From positions 2,294,001 through 2,358,000 of the forward strand of contig CP043652.1 of assembly GCA_014218215.1 (NCBI GenBank): a stretch of 64,000 nt of DNA, written 5' to 3'. Positions 55,090 through 63,423 of the stretch are shown one piece after another. This DNA comes from Geodermatophilaceae bacterium NBWT11. Lineage in GTDB: Bacteria > Actinomycetota > Actinomycetes > Mycobacteriales > Geodermatophilaceae. The notes below the pieces were generated by a model. It was given only the letters and a program-made list of their open reading frames with translations, did not search any database and was not told the origin of the DNA. Both the position numbers and the translations under genes were made by a program. Position 1 is the stretch's first letter, and every line of letters starts with the position of its first letter.

Positions 55090-56787
55090 GTGTTCGGTGC
55101 CCTGTTCGACGGTCTGCTGTCCATCCTCACCGTCCACCACCTGGCGTTCGCGCTGCTCGGCTGCGTGCTGGGCATGCTCGTGGGCGTCCTGCCCGGCTTC
55201 GGCCCGGCCGCGGCGGTCTCGCTGCTCATCCCGGTCACGTTCGGCCTGGACGCCACCACCGCGATCATCACGCTCGCCGCGATCCTCTACGGCGCCGCGT
55301 ACGGCGGGACGACGACGGCGGTGCTGCTGCGCATCCCGGGTGAGGCCTCCTCGGTGGCCACCACCCTGGACGGCTACGCGATGGCCAAGCGCGGCCGCGC
55401 CGGCCCCGCTCTCGTCATCGCCGCGCTGGCCTCCTTCGTCGGCGGCATGGTCGGGGTGGTCGGCTTCGTCCTGGTCGCCCCGTTCAGCCGGCTGGCGCTG
55501 GAGTTCGGTGCCCCCGAGCTGACCCTGGTCGCCGTGCTCGGGATGGCCCTGATCACCGCCTTCGCCGGCTCCAGCCCGGGCAAGGCGCTGGTCAGCGTGG
55601 GCCTCGGCGTCCTGGTGGCCAGCGTCGGCATCGACCAGGGCCAGGGCCTGCAGCGCTTCACCTTCGGCCTGCCCGAGCTGTTCGCCGGCATCGGCCTCGT
55701 CCCGGTCGTGATGGGCGCCTTCGGGCTCAGCGAGATCCTGTCCCAGGTCGCCCGGGCCAACGGCGCCCCGGTCGCACCCTTGGAGGTCGGTCGGCTGATG
55801 CCCACGAGGACCGACCTGCGCCGATCGGCGGCCCCGTTCGCCCGCGGCTCGGTCATCGGGTTCTTCATGGGCCTGCTCCCCGGCTCGCCCGGAGCGGCCA
55901 CCTCGCTGGCCTCCTACGCGCTGGAGAAGAAGGTCTCCCGCCGGCGTGGGGAGTTCGGCCGCGGTGCCGTGGAGGGCGTCGCCGGACCCGAGGCGGCCAA
56001 CAACTCCCTGGCCATCTCCTCGATGATCCCGCTGTTCACCCTGGGCATCCCGACCAGCGCCACGGTCGCGATCATGGCCGGGGCGTTCACCATCAACGGC
56101 CTGGTCCCCGGCCCGCTGCTGTTCCGGGACAACCCCGACGTGGCCTGGGGCATCATCGCCAGCCTCATCGTCGGCAACGTCATCCTGCTGGTGCTGAACA
56201 TCCCGCTGGCCCGGGTCTGGGTGTCGCTGCTGCGCATCCCCTTCCCGTACCTGATGGGGCTGATCATGGTGTTCCTCGTCCTGGGCACCTACAGCATCAA
56301 CGGGACCACGTTCGACGTCTTCGTGATGGTCGCCGCCGGCGCCCTGGGCTACGTGATGAGCCTGGCCGCGGTGCCGCTCACCCCGTTCGTGCTCGCGCTG
56401 ATCCTCGTGCCGATGATCGAGGACAACTTCCAGCGGGCGCTGGCGCTGTCCCGCGGTGACTACGCCGTCTTCACCGACGGCCCGATCAGCAGCACCCTGC
56501 TCGGCCTCATCGCCCTCGCCGTGCTCGCCACCGCGGCCCGCCCGCTGGTCTCCCGGGCCCTCGCCCGGGTGCTGGCCCGCCGCGTCGACCGCAGCCAGGG
56601 CGAGCCGCCGGCCGGCCCCGCGGCCCCCAGCGGGGACGACGACGGACCGGTCCCGCCGGCCCCGACCGCTCCCGCCACCCACGACCCGGCACCCGCCGCG
56701 GTCGTCGACCCCACCCGCACAGACACCCGCACAGACACCGACACCCGCACGGCCACCCGCACGACGACGAAGGAGTCGATCCGATGA
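55090..56787 (+). CDS. Tripartite tricarboxylate transporter, large permease TctA
   Basis: A 565-residue permease with about 12 helices. The hallmark GXLPGFGPAAAVSLLIPVTFGLDATTAI and its partner repeat GLLPGSPGAATSLASYALEKK, plus FTLGIPTSATVAIMAGAF, identify TctA. The C-terminus carries an unusual 60-residue hydrophilic tail, ending in Thr/Arg/Asp repeats, that is encoded by a tandem repeat. GTG 55090 is 3 nt after TctB. It overlaps TctC by ATGA. Confidence 0.93.
   Translation: MFGALFDGLLSILTVHHLAFALLGCVLGMLVGVLPGFGPAAAVSLLIPVTFGLDATTAIITLAAILYGAAYGGTTTAVLLRIPGEASSVATTLDGYAMAKRGRAGPALVIAALASFVGGMVGVVGFVLVAPFSRLALEFGAPELTLVAVLGMALITAFAGSSPGKALVSVGLGVLVASVGIDQGQGLQRFTFGLPELFAGIGLVPVVMGAFGLSEILSQVARANGAPVAPLEVGRLMPTRTDLRRSAAPFARGSVIGFFMGLLPGSPGAATSLASYALEKKVSRRRGEFGRGAVEGVAGPEAANNSLAISSMIPLFTLGIPTSATVAIMAGAFTINGLVPGPLLFRDNPDVAWGIIASLIVGNVILLVLNIPLARVWVSLLRIPFPYLMGLIMVFLVLGTYSINGTTFDVFVMVAAGALGYVMSLAAVPLTPFVLALILVPMIEDNFQRALALSRGDYAVFTDGPISSTLLGLIALAVLATAARPLVSRALARVLARRVDRSQGEPPAGPAAPSGDDDGPVPPAPTAPATHDPAPAAVVDPTRTDTRTDTDTRTATRTTTKESIR
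56713..56766 (+). repeat. 12-bp tandem repeat in the TctA tail
   Basis: ACCCGCACAGAC occurs twice in tandem, followed by ACCGAC and two diverged copies (ACCCGCACGGCC, ACCCGCACGACG). It encodes TRTD, TRTD, TD, TRTA and TRTT. The repeat sits just before the ribosome site of TctC. Confidence 0.8.
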
Positions 56788-57806
56788 GCAGCACCCGCCC
56801 CCTGATCCGCCGGACCCTGGGCGCGTTCGCCCTGGTCACCGCCACCACCCTGACCGCCTGCTCGGGCGGGTCCGCCGGGGGGACCGAGGCCGACGCCGCG
56901 GCCTTCCCGGAGGCCGGGTCGACGCTGGAGTGGGTGGTCCCCTCGGCCGCCGGCGGTGGCAACGACATCCTGGCCCGGATCGTCGCCCCGGCCCTGGCCG
57001 AGGAGCTGGGCGTGACCGTGCAGGTGGTCAACCGCGAGGGCGGCAACCAGGTCATCGGTCTAACCGAGCTGGCCAACGCCGACCCCGACGGCACGACGTT
57101 CGGCTACACCAACCTGCCCTCGATCCTGGGCCGGTACCTCGACCCCAGCCAGCAGGCGAGCTTCGACCGGGAGAGCTTCACCCCGTTCGGCTCGTTCGCC
57201 AGCAATGACATCGTCATCGCCGTCCCCGCCGACAGCCCGGTGCAGACGATGGAGGACTTCGTGGAGGCCGCGCAGGACGACCCCGGCGCGATCACCGCCG
57301 GCACCGACTCCCGGGCCGGCGACGACCACGTCAACCTGTCGGTCCTGGAGCAGGAGCTCGACATGGACCTCAACGTCGTGCACTACGACTCCGGCTCGGA
57401 CAAGGTCGCCGCGCTGGTCTCCGGCGAGGTGGACATGGCCCTGGGCGGTGTCTCGAGCTTCTTCGGCCCCTACCAGTCCGGGGACATCCGGCTGCTGGCC
57501 GTCGTCGCCGACGAGCCCAACCCCTTCGTCGAGGACGTCCCCACGCTCACCGACGCCGGCTTCCCCGGCATCGACCAGATGACCAGCCGGTTCACGCTGT
57601 CGGTCCCGGCCGGCACCCCCGAGGGGATCGTCACGACGCTGGAGGCCGCCCTCGAGGTGGCGACCACCGACCCGGAGGTCATGAGCGCCCTGGAGGACGC
57701 CGCCACCCGGCCGGACTTCCTCGACGCCCAGGAGGCCGCCGACCTGTGGGCCGAGCGCGAGACCGCCGTGGAGCCGATCATCGCCGACCTCCTCGTCGGC
57801 CAGTGA
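56784..57806 (+). CDS. Tripartite tricarboxylate transporter, substrate-binding TctC
   Basis: A 340-residue exported lipoprotein; signal MSSTRPLIRRTLGAFALVTA ends at LTAC with Cys26. The mature Bug/TctC fold shows LEWVVPSAAGGGNDILARIVAPAL, the PDGTTFGYTN block and MALGGVSSFFGPYQSG. It would bind a di- or tricarboxylate or aromatic acid for the TctA/TctB permease. GG.GND replaces the usual GG..D loop. It overlaps TctA by 4 nt. Confidence 0.93.
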   Translation: MSSTRPLIRRTLGAFALVTATTLTACSGGSAGGTEADAAAFPEAGSTLEWVVPSAAGGGNDILARIVAPALAEELGVTVQVVNREGGNQVIGLTELANADPDGTTFGYTNLPSILGRYLDPSQQASFDRESFTPFGSFASNDIVIAVPADSPVQTMEDFVEAAQDDPGAITAGTDSRAGDDHVNLSVLEQELDMDLNVVHYDSGSDKVAALVSGEVDMALGGVSSFFGPYQSGDIRLLAVVADEPNPFVEDVPTLTDAGFPGIDQMTSRFTLSVPAGTPEGIVTTLEAALEVATTDPEVMSALEDAATRPDFLDAQEAADLWAERETAVEPIIADLLVGQ

Positions 57807-57846
57807 CCCGTCCGACCGCCCCCGCCCCTGCCGCCGGAGGAACCCG

Positions 57847-58437
57847 ATGACCGTCGTCTCCCGACCCGACACCACCGACCTCGTCTCCCGCGCCGCGCTG
57901 CTCCCGACGGCGAACATCGGCGACGCCCAGGAGCGCTTCGGCGTCCCCCGGGGTATCACCCCGGTCTGGTCCGGCGCCCGGGTCGCCGGCCGGGCGTTCA
58001 CGGTGCAGACCAGGGCCGGGGACAACCTGTTCGTCCACCGGGCCCTGGAGCTCGCCAGCCCCGGTGACGTGCTGGTCGTCGACGGGGGAGGGGACACCTC
58101 CCGCGCGTTGATCGGCGACCTCATCGGTCTCAAGGCCCAGCGCGCCGGCATCGCCGGGTTCGTCGTCGACGGCGCCGTGCGGGACGCCGATGCGCTGGCC
58201 GAGCTGGGCCTGCCGGTCTTCGCCCGCGCGGTCACCCCGGCCGGTCCCTACAAGCACGGCCCCGGCCGGCTCGACGTCGCGGTCGCGATCGGCGGGGTCG
58301 TCGTGACCCCCGGCGACCTCGTGGTCGGCGACGCCGACGGCGTCGTCGTCGTCCGGGCCGCCGACGTCGAGACCGTGCTCACCGACGCCGAGGCGGTGCT
58401 GGAGCGCGAGCAGGGCAAGCGCGCCACCCGGGGCTGA
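57847..58437 (+). CDS. RraA-family protein (possible HMG/oxaloacetate aldolase)
   Basis: A 196-residue RraA-like protein. The active-site signature G-x20-R-D is present: DGGGDTSRALIGDLIGLKAQ followed by RAGIAGFVVDGAVRD. Members cleave 4-hydroxy-4-methyl-2-oxoglutarate or decarboxylate oxaloacetate. Location after TctC suggests it acts on the imported acid, as in gallate or protocatechuate 4,5-cleavage. Neither pathway is otherwise visible. The 3' end is antisense to the convergent MFS frame for about 190 bp. Confidence 0.88.
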   Translation: MTVVSRPDTTDLVSRAALLPTANIGDAQERFGVPRGITPVWSGARVAGRAFTVQTRAGDNLFVHRALELASPGDVLVVDGGGDTSRALIGDLIGLKAQRAGIAGFVVDGAVRDADALAELGLPVFARAVTPAGPYKHGPGRLDVAVAIGGVVVTPGDLVVGDADGVVVVRAADVETVLTDAEAVLEREQGKRATRG

Positions 58438-59549
58438 CCAGGATCGCCTCTCCCGTCCTCACGGGAGGGGCGCTCCCCGCCGGTCGTGGGGCGGGGGAGG
58501 GCGGCGAGGGCGGTCACGGCGGCGGCGACGCCGAAGGCCAGGGGGGCGCCGTGCGGGAGCAGGGCGCCGGCCAGGGGGGCCCCGACCGCCTGGCCGGCCA
58601 GCAGGGCGACGAAGAAGGCCGCGACCGCCGGGCCGGGGGTGCGGGTGACCCGGCCGGCCCAGGCGATGAGCACCGTGGTCGCCGCGGTGTGCCCCAGCCC
58701 GAAGAGCGCCGCAGCGAGCCAGGGGAGCGGGCCGACCGCCAGCAGGACGGTGGCCACCGCGGTGGCCAGCACGCACGCGGCCCAGGCGAGGGACACCCCG
58801 TGGCGGAGCAGGCGCGGGGTGGCGATGGCGGCCAGGGTCGCCCCCAGGCCCAGGGCGATCCAGGCGCCGACGGCCCGGGTCGGGGAGAGCCCGCCGTCCT
58901 CGAGCACCGCCCGGCCCCAGGTCCAGACCGCGGCGCTGCCGGTGCCCAGCAGGACGGCGGCGAGCAGCGGGCGGGCCCACGCGCGGGAGAGGTCGAGCCC
59001 GGTGGGCGGGGCGTCGTCCCCGGCCAGGCCGCGGGTGCCGACCAACAGCGCGACGGTGAGGCCGGCGGTGACCGCGGCGGCCACCACCCAGCCCCGCTGC
59101 CACTGCGACCCGGCCACCACCGCGATCACGCCGGCGGCGACCAGGCCCGGACCGGTGCCGGCGTTCACCAGCGACTGGGCGGCGTCCCGACGGGGTGCGG
59201 CCACCGCCCGGCGGACCAGCACCACCAGGCCCGGCGAGGCCGCCCCGGCCCCGGCGCTGCCGAGGACGACGGCGGTGGCGAACGCCGTCGGGCCGGTGGC
59301 GAGGCCCGCGCCCAGGGCCCCGGTGGCCGCGACCGCCCCGGCGGCGGTGACCACCGCGCGCGGCCACCGCTCGCACGCCCAGAACGCCAGCACGGCGGCG
59401 ACGCAGTAGGCCACCGACGTCGCCCCGGACACCGCCCCGGCGGCGGCGGTGGACAGCCCGAGGTCGCGCTGGGCGGCCGGCACCGACAGCCCGTAGGCGT
59501 AGCGGACCAGGCCGTAGGTGGCGGCGACGAGCCCGGTGCCGAGGACCAC
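58248..59549 (-). CDS. YbfB/YjiJ-type MFS transporter with antisense C-terminal tail
   Basis: About 360 residues form a 12-helix MFS protein (GLVRYAYGLSVPAAQRDLGLSTAAAGAVSGATSVAYCVAAV). The normal end near FGVAAAVTALAALPRP is followed by about 70 low-complexity residues that are antisense to the RraA gene. A hairpin that looks like a terminator (58447-58470) lies inside this tail. GTG 59549 is preferred because upstream starts fall in the TetR operator. It diverges from a TetR gene and is probably its target. The substrate is unknown. Confidence 0.8.
   Translation of the reverse strand: MVLGTGLVAATYGLVRYAYGLSVPAAQRDLGLSTAAAGAVSGATSVAYCVAAVLAFWACERWPRAVVTAAGAVAATGALGAGLATGPTAFATAVVLGSAGAGAASPGLVVLVRRAVAAPRRDAAQSLVNAGTGPGLVAAGVIAVVAGSQWQRGWVVAAAVTAGLTVALLVGTRGLAGDDAPPTGLDLSRAWARPLLAAVLLGTGSAAVWTWGRAVLEDGGLSPTRAVGAWIALGLGATLAAIATPRLLRHGVSLAWAACVLATAVATVLLAVGPLPWLAAALFGLGHTAATTVLIAWAGRVTRTPGPAVAAFFVALLAGQAVGAPLAGALLPHGAPLAFGVAAAVTALAALPRPTTGGERPSREDGRGDPGQPRVARLPCSRSSTASASVSTVSTSAARTTTTPSASPTTRSPGVTTTPPIATATSSRPGPCL
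58447..58470. terminator. Hairpin after rraA-like gene
   Basis: CCTCTCCCGT (58447-58456) pairs with ACGGGAGGGG (58461-58470), including one G-T pair, around CCTC. It begins ten nt after the RraA stop and lies within the antisense MFS tail. Confidence 0.65.
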
Positions 59550-59562
59550 GGTGGCGGATGAC

Positions 59563-59578
59563 TGAAACGATCGTTTCA
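59563..59578. promoter_or_regulatory. Perfect palindromic TetR operator
   Basis: TGAAACGATCGTTTCA is a perfect 16-bp palindrome between the MFS gene and the TetR gene. It is the natural operator for autoregulation and control of the divergent transporter. Confidence 0.8.
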
Positions 59579-59602
59579 CAGAACGCACGTTACAGTCCGC
59601 TC

Positions 59603-60214
59603 GTGACCGCGCGACCCGACGCCCGCACCCGGCTGCTGGCCGCGGCCGACGAGCTCTTCGCCGCCGAGGGGTTCACCGGCACCCCGGTGGACGCCGTCCT
59701 GCGGCGTGCCGAGGTCGCCCCGGCCACCCTGTACGCGCACTTCGGGACCAAGGCGGGCCTGCTCGAGGCGGTGCTCACCGACCGGCTGGCCGCCTGGGAC
59801 GCCACGTGGGCCCGGGCCGTCTCCGCGGCCCGTGACGACCGGGCGCGGCTGCTGGCCGTGTTCGACGCGGTCGAGGCCTTCCGTGCCGGCGCGACGCCGG
59901 CGCGGTGGTGCGCGTTCCTGGACGCCGCCGCCGGCACCCCGACCGGCGACCCCACGGCGGAGGCCGCGCTGGCGCAGGACACGGCGCTGCTCCGCCGTCG
60001 GCTCACCGAGCTCGCCGGCCCGGTGGCCGGGGACCGGGCCGCCGAGCTGGGGGAGCACCTGGTCCTGGTCGTCACCGGGATGCTGGCGATGCAGCTGCGC
60101 GAGGACGCCGACGACGCCCGGTGTCAGGGGCGACGCACCGCCGAGCTGCTCGTGGACGCCCTCGCCCCCGCTGTTCCGAGCCGGCGCGTTTCCACCTCGT
60201 CCCGGCCCGGGTAG
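59603..60214 (+). CDS. TetR-family transcriptional regulator
   Basis: A 203-residue regulator; N-terminal helix-turn-helix TRLLAAADELFAAEGFTGTPVDAVLRRAEVAPATLYAHFGTKAGLLEAVL. GTG 59603 is chosen because the earlier in-frame start at 59558 would run through the operator. It probably represses itself and the MFS gene. A hairpin at 60310 follows. Confidence 0.9.
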   Translation: MTARPDARTRLLAAADELFAAEGFTGTPVDAVLRRAEVAPATLYAHFGTKAGLLEAVLTDRLAAWDATWARAVSAARDDRARLLAVFDAVEAFRAGATPARWCAFLDAAAGTPTGDPTAEAALAQDTALLRRRLTELAGPVAGDRAAELGEHLVLVVTGMLAMQLREDADDARCQGRRTAELLVDALAPAVPSRRVSTSSRPG

Positions 60215-60293
60215 GCCCCCTGAGACGGAGGACGGCTCCAGCGAACTGGCCGCCTCCGACCTCCAGCACCCCACGGGGTGCGCCTCTCCCCGA

Positions 60294-60308
60294 CGTCCAG
60301 ACCCGGCG
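60294..60308. repeat. Shared 15-bp motif, copy 1
   Basis: CGTCCAGACCCGGCG occurs here and identically at 63340-63354, in each case in the leader of a downstream gene (115 and 70 nt before the start). Its role is unknown. Confidence 0.4.
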
Positions 60309-60309
60309 T

Positions 60310-60329
60310 CGCGCAGCCCTCGCTGCGCG
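60310..60329 (+). terminator. Hairpin after the TetR gene
   Basis: CGCGCAGC (60310-60317), loop CCTC, GCTGCGCG (60322-60329). It lies about 95 nt beyond the TetR stop and 94 nt before the next gene. Confidence 0.55.
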
Positions 60330-60422
60330 GGGACCACCCCTGTGCCACCCCTCGTGCCGCGCGCTGCGCTGCACGCCCCTCAGCCGTGCCCGCTCGCCGG
60401 TGCCGGCCCCCAGGAGGACCAG

Positions 60423-61064
60423 ATGACGCACTCCCTCGACACACCCCCGGCCTCGGACTCGACGTCCACCGCCGACACCGCCGAGGACGAGGCCCGCGCG
60501 GTCGGTCAGACCACCGCGGACGCCGGCAAGCAGGTCGCCGGCGCCGCCGCCGAGCAGGCCGCGGAGGTCGCCCAGGAGACGAAGAAGCAGGCGGCCGACC
60601 TGCTGTCGGAGGGTCGCACCCAGGCCGTCGACCAGGCCCGCGCCGGCCAGGCCAAGGCGGCCGAGAGCCTCTCCGCCCTGGCCGAGGAGATGCGTGGCAT
60701 GACCGGCGGTGACGGCTCCGGCCCGGCGCACGACCTGGTCGGTCAGGCCACCGGCATCGTCGAGGACGTGGCCGGCCGGCTGCGTGACCGCGAGCCCGGC
60801 GAGCTGCTGGACGACCTCCGCACCTTCGCCCGCCGCCGTCCCGGCGCCTTCCTGGTCGGTGCCGCCGTCGCCGGTGTCCTCGCCGGTCGGCTGACCAGCG
60901 GGATCAAGGCCTCGCACGCCGACGACTCCGGCTCCGCGGGCGCCACGTCCCCCGCCGCCGGCCTCCCCGACCGCCCGGCCGGCTACGCGCCCGCCACCAC
61001 CCCGGTCGCCGGCTACGAGACCGTGACCACCACGGGGCTCCCGAGCGGGAGTGGCCAGGCGTGA
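60423..61064 (+). CDS. Coiled-coil membrane-associated protein, YqjD/ElaB-like layout
   Basis: A 213-residue protein. Residues about 20-90 are Ala/Gln/Glu-rich and likely coiled coil (AAAEQAAEVAQETKKQAADL). RRRPGAFLVGAAVAGVLAGRL at about 138-158 is a single short membrane helix, followed by a disordered Gly/Pro/Thr tail. The layout resembles ribosome- or membrane-associated YqjD/ElaB proteins, though sequence similarity is weak. It overlaps the next gene by GTGA and starts a three-gene membrane-stress operon. GGAGGA precedes ATG 60423. Confidence 0.8.
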   Translation: MTHSLDTPPASDSTSTADTAEDEARAVGQTTADAGKQVAGAAAEQAAEVAQETKKQAADLLSEGRTQAVDQARAGQAKAAESLSALAEEMRGMTGGDGSGPAHDLVGQATGIVEDVAGRLRDREPGELLDDLRTFARRRPGAFLVGAAVAGVLAGRLTSGIKASHADDSGSAGATSPAAGLPDRPAGYAPATTPVAGYETVTTTGLPSGSGQA

Positions 61065-61504
61065 GCACCCCCTACCAGCCGCCCGCGGGCCCCGCGGGCC
61101 AGCCGACGACCGCCGACGGGCACCCCGACGTCGAGGGCACCTCGGTCGGCCAACTGCTCGGTGAGGTCAGCAAGGACCTCTCCACGCTCATGCGCCAGGA
61201 GCTCGAGCTGGCCAAGGCCGAGGTCAAGGCCGAGGCGACCAAGGCCGGCAAGGGCGTCGGCATGCTCGCCGGCGCCGGTTACGCCGGTCACCTGACCGTG
61301 CTCTTCCTCAGCCTCGCGCTGTGGGCCGCCCTGGCCAGTGCGATCCCCGCCGGCTGGGCCGCGCTGATCGTCGCCGTCGTCTGGGGCGCGGTGGCCGCCG
61401 TCCTCGCCCTGAGCGGCCGCAAGCAGCTCAAGACCGTCAACCCCAAGCCCGAGCGGACGGTGGAGACCCTGTCGCGGGTGCCCGACGCCGTGCGTCCCTC
61501 CTGA
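61061..61504 (+). CDS. Phage holin superfamily / YqjE-like membrane protein
   Basis: A 147-residue protein. A helix SVGQLLGEVSKDLSTLMRQELELAKAEVKAEATKAGKG leads into two membrane segments (GHLTVLFLSLALWAALASAI and GWAALIVAVVWGAVAAVLAL). This is the Phage_holin_3_6 (DUF1469) pattern; despite the name, actinobacterial members are chromosomal proteins next to DUF3618 genes. It lies between the coiled-coil protein and the DUF3618 gene. Confidence 0.88.
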   Translation: MSTPYQPPAGPAGQPTTADGHPDVEGTSVGQLLGEVSKDLSTLMRQELELAKAEVKAEATKAGKGVGMLAGAGYAGHLTVLFLSLALWAALASAIPAGWAALIVAVVWGAVAAVLALSGRKQLKTVNPKPERTVETLSRVPDAVRPS

Positions 61505-61521
61505 GCGAAGCGAGAGAACCC

Positions 61522-62109
61522 ATGACCAGCAGCAGTGACCCCGACGTCATCCGTCAGCAGATCGAGGAGACCCGCGCGGGCCTCTCCTACGACGTGGACG
61601 CCCTCAACGAGAAGGTCAACCCCGCCCGGGTCGTCGACCGTCGCGTGACCAAGACCAAGGACGCCGTGGACGGCCTCCGCAACCGCGTGATGGGCGGGAG
61701 CGACGACGGTCCCGGCCGCGTCTCCCAGGCCGCGCACGGTGCCACCGACGCGGTGACCGGCGCCCCGGACGCCGCGCTGGGCAAGACCCAGGGCAACCCG
61801 CTCGCCGCCGGCCTCATCGCCTTCGGCGTCGGCTGGCTCGTCTCCTCACTGCTCCCCACCACGCAGAAGGAGAAGGAGCTCGCCGCCCAGGCCGAGTCCG
61901 CCGGCCAGCCGCTGCTCGAGCGGGCCAAGCAGGCCGCCCAGGAGGTCGGGGAGAACCTGAAGCCGGCCGCCCAGGACGCCGTCGAGTCCCTGAAGGGGAC
62001 CGCGCAGGACGCCGTCGGCACCGTGAAGCAGGAGGGCCAGTCGGCCGCCTCGGACGTGCAGGGCCAGGCCCAGCAGTCCCGCGAGGCCGTGCAGGGCTCG
62101 CAGGGCTGA
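61522..62109 (+). CDS. DUF3618 protein
   Basis: A 195-residue protein whose N-terminus is the DUF3618 motif (DPDVIRQQIEETRAGLSYDVDALNEKVNPARVV). A short hydrophobic segment (PLAAGLIAFGVGWLVSSLLP) is followed by an Ala/Gln-rich helix of LEA-like repeats (AKQAAQEVGENLKPAAQDAV, LKGTAQDAVGTVKQEG). It ends the operon at a strong hairpin. Probably a stress or envelope protein; function not known. Confidence 0.87.
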   Translation: MTSSSDPDVIRQQIEETRAGLSYDVDALNEKVNPARVVDRRVTKTKDAVDGLRNRVMGGSDDGPGRVSQAAHGATDAVTGAPDAALGKTQGNPLAAGLIAFGVGWLVSSLLPTTQKEKELAAQAESAGQPLLERAKQAAQEVGENLKPAAQDAVESLKGTAQDAVGTVKQEGQSAASDVQGQAQQSREAVQGSQG

Positions 62110-62123
62110 GCGCCCTGTAGGAC

Positions 62124-62156
62124 CGGAGGGCGGGGGTCGAGGACCCCCGCCCTCCG
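62124..62156 (+). terminator. Perfect 15-bp terminator hairpin
   Basis: CGGAGGGCGGGGGTC (62124-62138), loop GAG, GACCCCCGCCCTCCG (62142-62156). It lies 14 nt beyond the DUF3618 stop. Confidence 0.8.
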
Positions 62157-62249
62157 TCGCGCGCGGTGCCGGCGACGCTCGTCTACGGTGAGGACGCTTC
62201 GCACGGATGCCTCCAGGGACGGGGGTGACCGCGACGGTGGAGGCACCGC

Positions 62250-63263
62250 ATGACCCGCCCGGCACCCGTCCACGACGGGCTCGCTGAACCGACGGCGTTC
62301 GACGACAGCACGATCCTCGGGGCGCTGCACGACCTGCTCGTGGCCGCCGCCCAGGGGGCTCCCGGCGTCCTGAGCTGTGTGCTGACCCTGGTCAGCCCGC
62401 AGGGTGAGGTCGCCGTGTCCTCCGCCGACCCGCTCGGCCGGGCCGCCCGGCTCACCGACGACGACCTCGGGGCGGGCCCCGGCCTGCAGTGCGCCCGGGA
62501 CGGCGACGTGGTGTTGGTCGGCGACACCGCCGCGCAGGGCCCCTGGGGCGCCGCCGCGGAGCGGTCCGGCGTCCGGTCCAGCTCCTCGTACCCGCTGGCC
62601 GTGGACGCCGGCACCCGGGGCGCGGTCACCTTCCTCTGCGCCGAGCCCCGCACCCCGGTCGACCCGGTGCACGCCGCGCACACCGCGGGGCGGGTGGCCG
62701 GGCTGCTGACCGCCGCCGCCCGGCTCGCCGAGCACGACGACCAGATCGCCCAGCTCGGCCGGGCGCTGGAGAGCCGGACGGTGATCGGCCAGGCCGCCGG
62801 CCTGCTCATGGCCCAGACCCGGTGCCGGTCCGACACCGCCATGGACGCGCTCAAGCGGCAGAGCCAGCACGCCAACCGCAAGGTGCGCGACATCGCCGTG
62901 GAGCTCGTGCAGGCCCACGAGGACGCCGTCAGCAGGGCGGTCGCCGCGGCGGCTCCCGCGCCGGCCGAGCTGACGCCGGCGGCCTCCCCGGCGGTGGAGG
63001 CCGTGCCGCCGGCGGAGGCCCAGGACGAGACCGCGCGCACGCCGGCCCGGCCCCGGGAGGCCGCCCGCACGGCGCCCGTCGACCCCGGCGTCCTCGTGCT
63101 GCACCGCGGCGGCCCGCACGCCGGGCGGGTCCGCCGGGTGCCGGCCGAGATGTCCCGACAGGCCCTGGTCTACGAGCGCGACCTGGCCGTCTACCGCCCC
63201 GAGGTGCCGCCCCGGCTCCTGCCCACCCCCGAGGGCCCGGCCCAGGTGTGGGTCTGCACCTGA
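62250..63263 (+). CDS. GAF- and ANTAR-domain regulator
   Basis: A 337-residue protein with an N-terminal GAF domain (about 15-165) and an ANTAR RNA-binding region at about 172-225 (LGRALESRTVIGQAAGLLMAQTRCRSDTAMDALKRQSQHANRKVRDIAVEL). ANTAR proteins bind paired hexaloop RNA hairpins and relieve transcription termination. A C-terminal extension of about 110 residues (Ala/Pro-rich, then VLVLHRGGPHAGRVRRVPAEM) is unusual. A second member follows directly. Targets are not visible nearby. Confidence 0.88.
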   Translation: MTRPAPVHDGLAEPTAFDDSTILGALHDLLVAAAQGAPGVLSCVLTLVSPQGEVAVSSADPLGRAARLTDDDLGAGPGLQCARDGDVVLVGDTAAQGPWGAAAERSGVRSSSSYPLAVDAGTRGAVTFLCAEPRTPVDPVHAAHTAGRVAGLLTAAARLAEHDDQIAQLGRALESRTVIGQAAGLLMAQTRCRSDTAMDALKRQSQHANRKVRDIAVELVQAHEDAVSRAVAAAAPAPAELTPAASPAVEAVPPAEAQDETARTPARPREAARTAPVDPGVLVLHRGGPHAGRVRRVPAEMSRQALVYERDLAVYRPEVPPRLLPTPEGPAQVWVCT

Positions 63264-63339
63264 GCGCCCCGACCCCCCGAGTTCCACGCCCCGACTAGCC
63301 TCGACCCCACCCGGCGGGTCCCAGGACCGTCGCCGGGGG

Positions 63340-63354
63340 CGTCCAGACCCGGCG
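63340..63354. repeat. Shared 15-bp motif, copy 2
   Basis: Identical to 60294-60308 (CGTCCAGACCCGGCG), 70 nt before the next GAF-ANTAR gene. The adjoining CGCCGGCGGTACCGGCG is also dyad-like. Confidence 0.4.
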
Positions 63355-63423
63355 CCCCACTCCCGCCGTCGACCTCCCGCCGGCGGTACCGGCGTGGGCG
63401 TCGGACGCCTCGAGGAGGACCCC

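Noticed and set aside
61061-61504. Prophage remnant suggested by the holin-like gene
   Set aside because: The gene is in a conserved chromosomal context with DUF3618 and no other phage gene is present.
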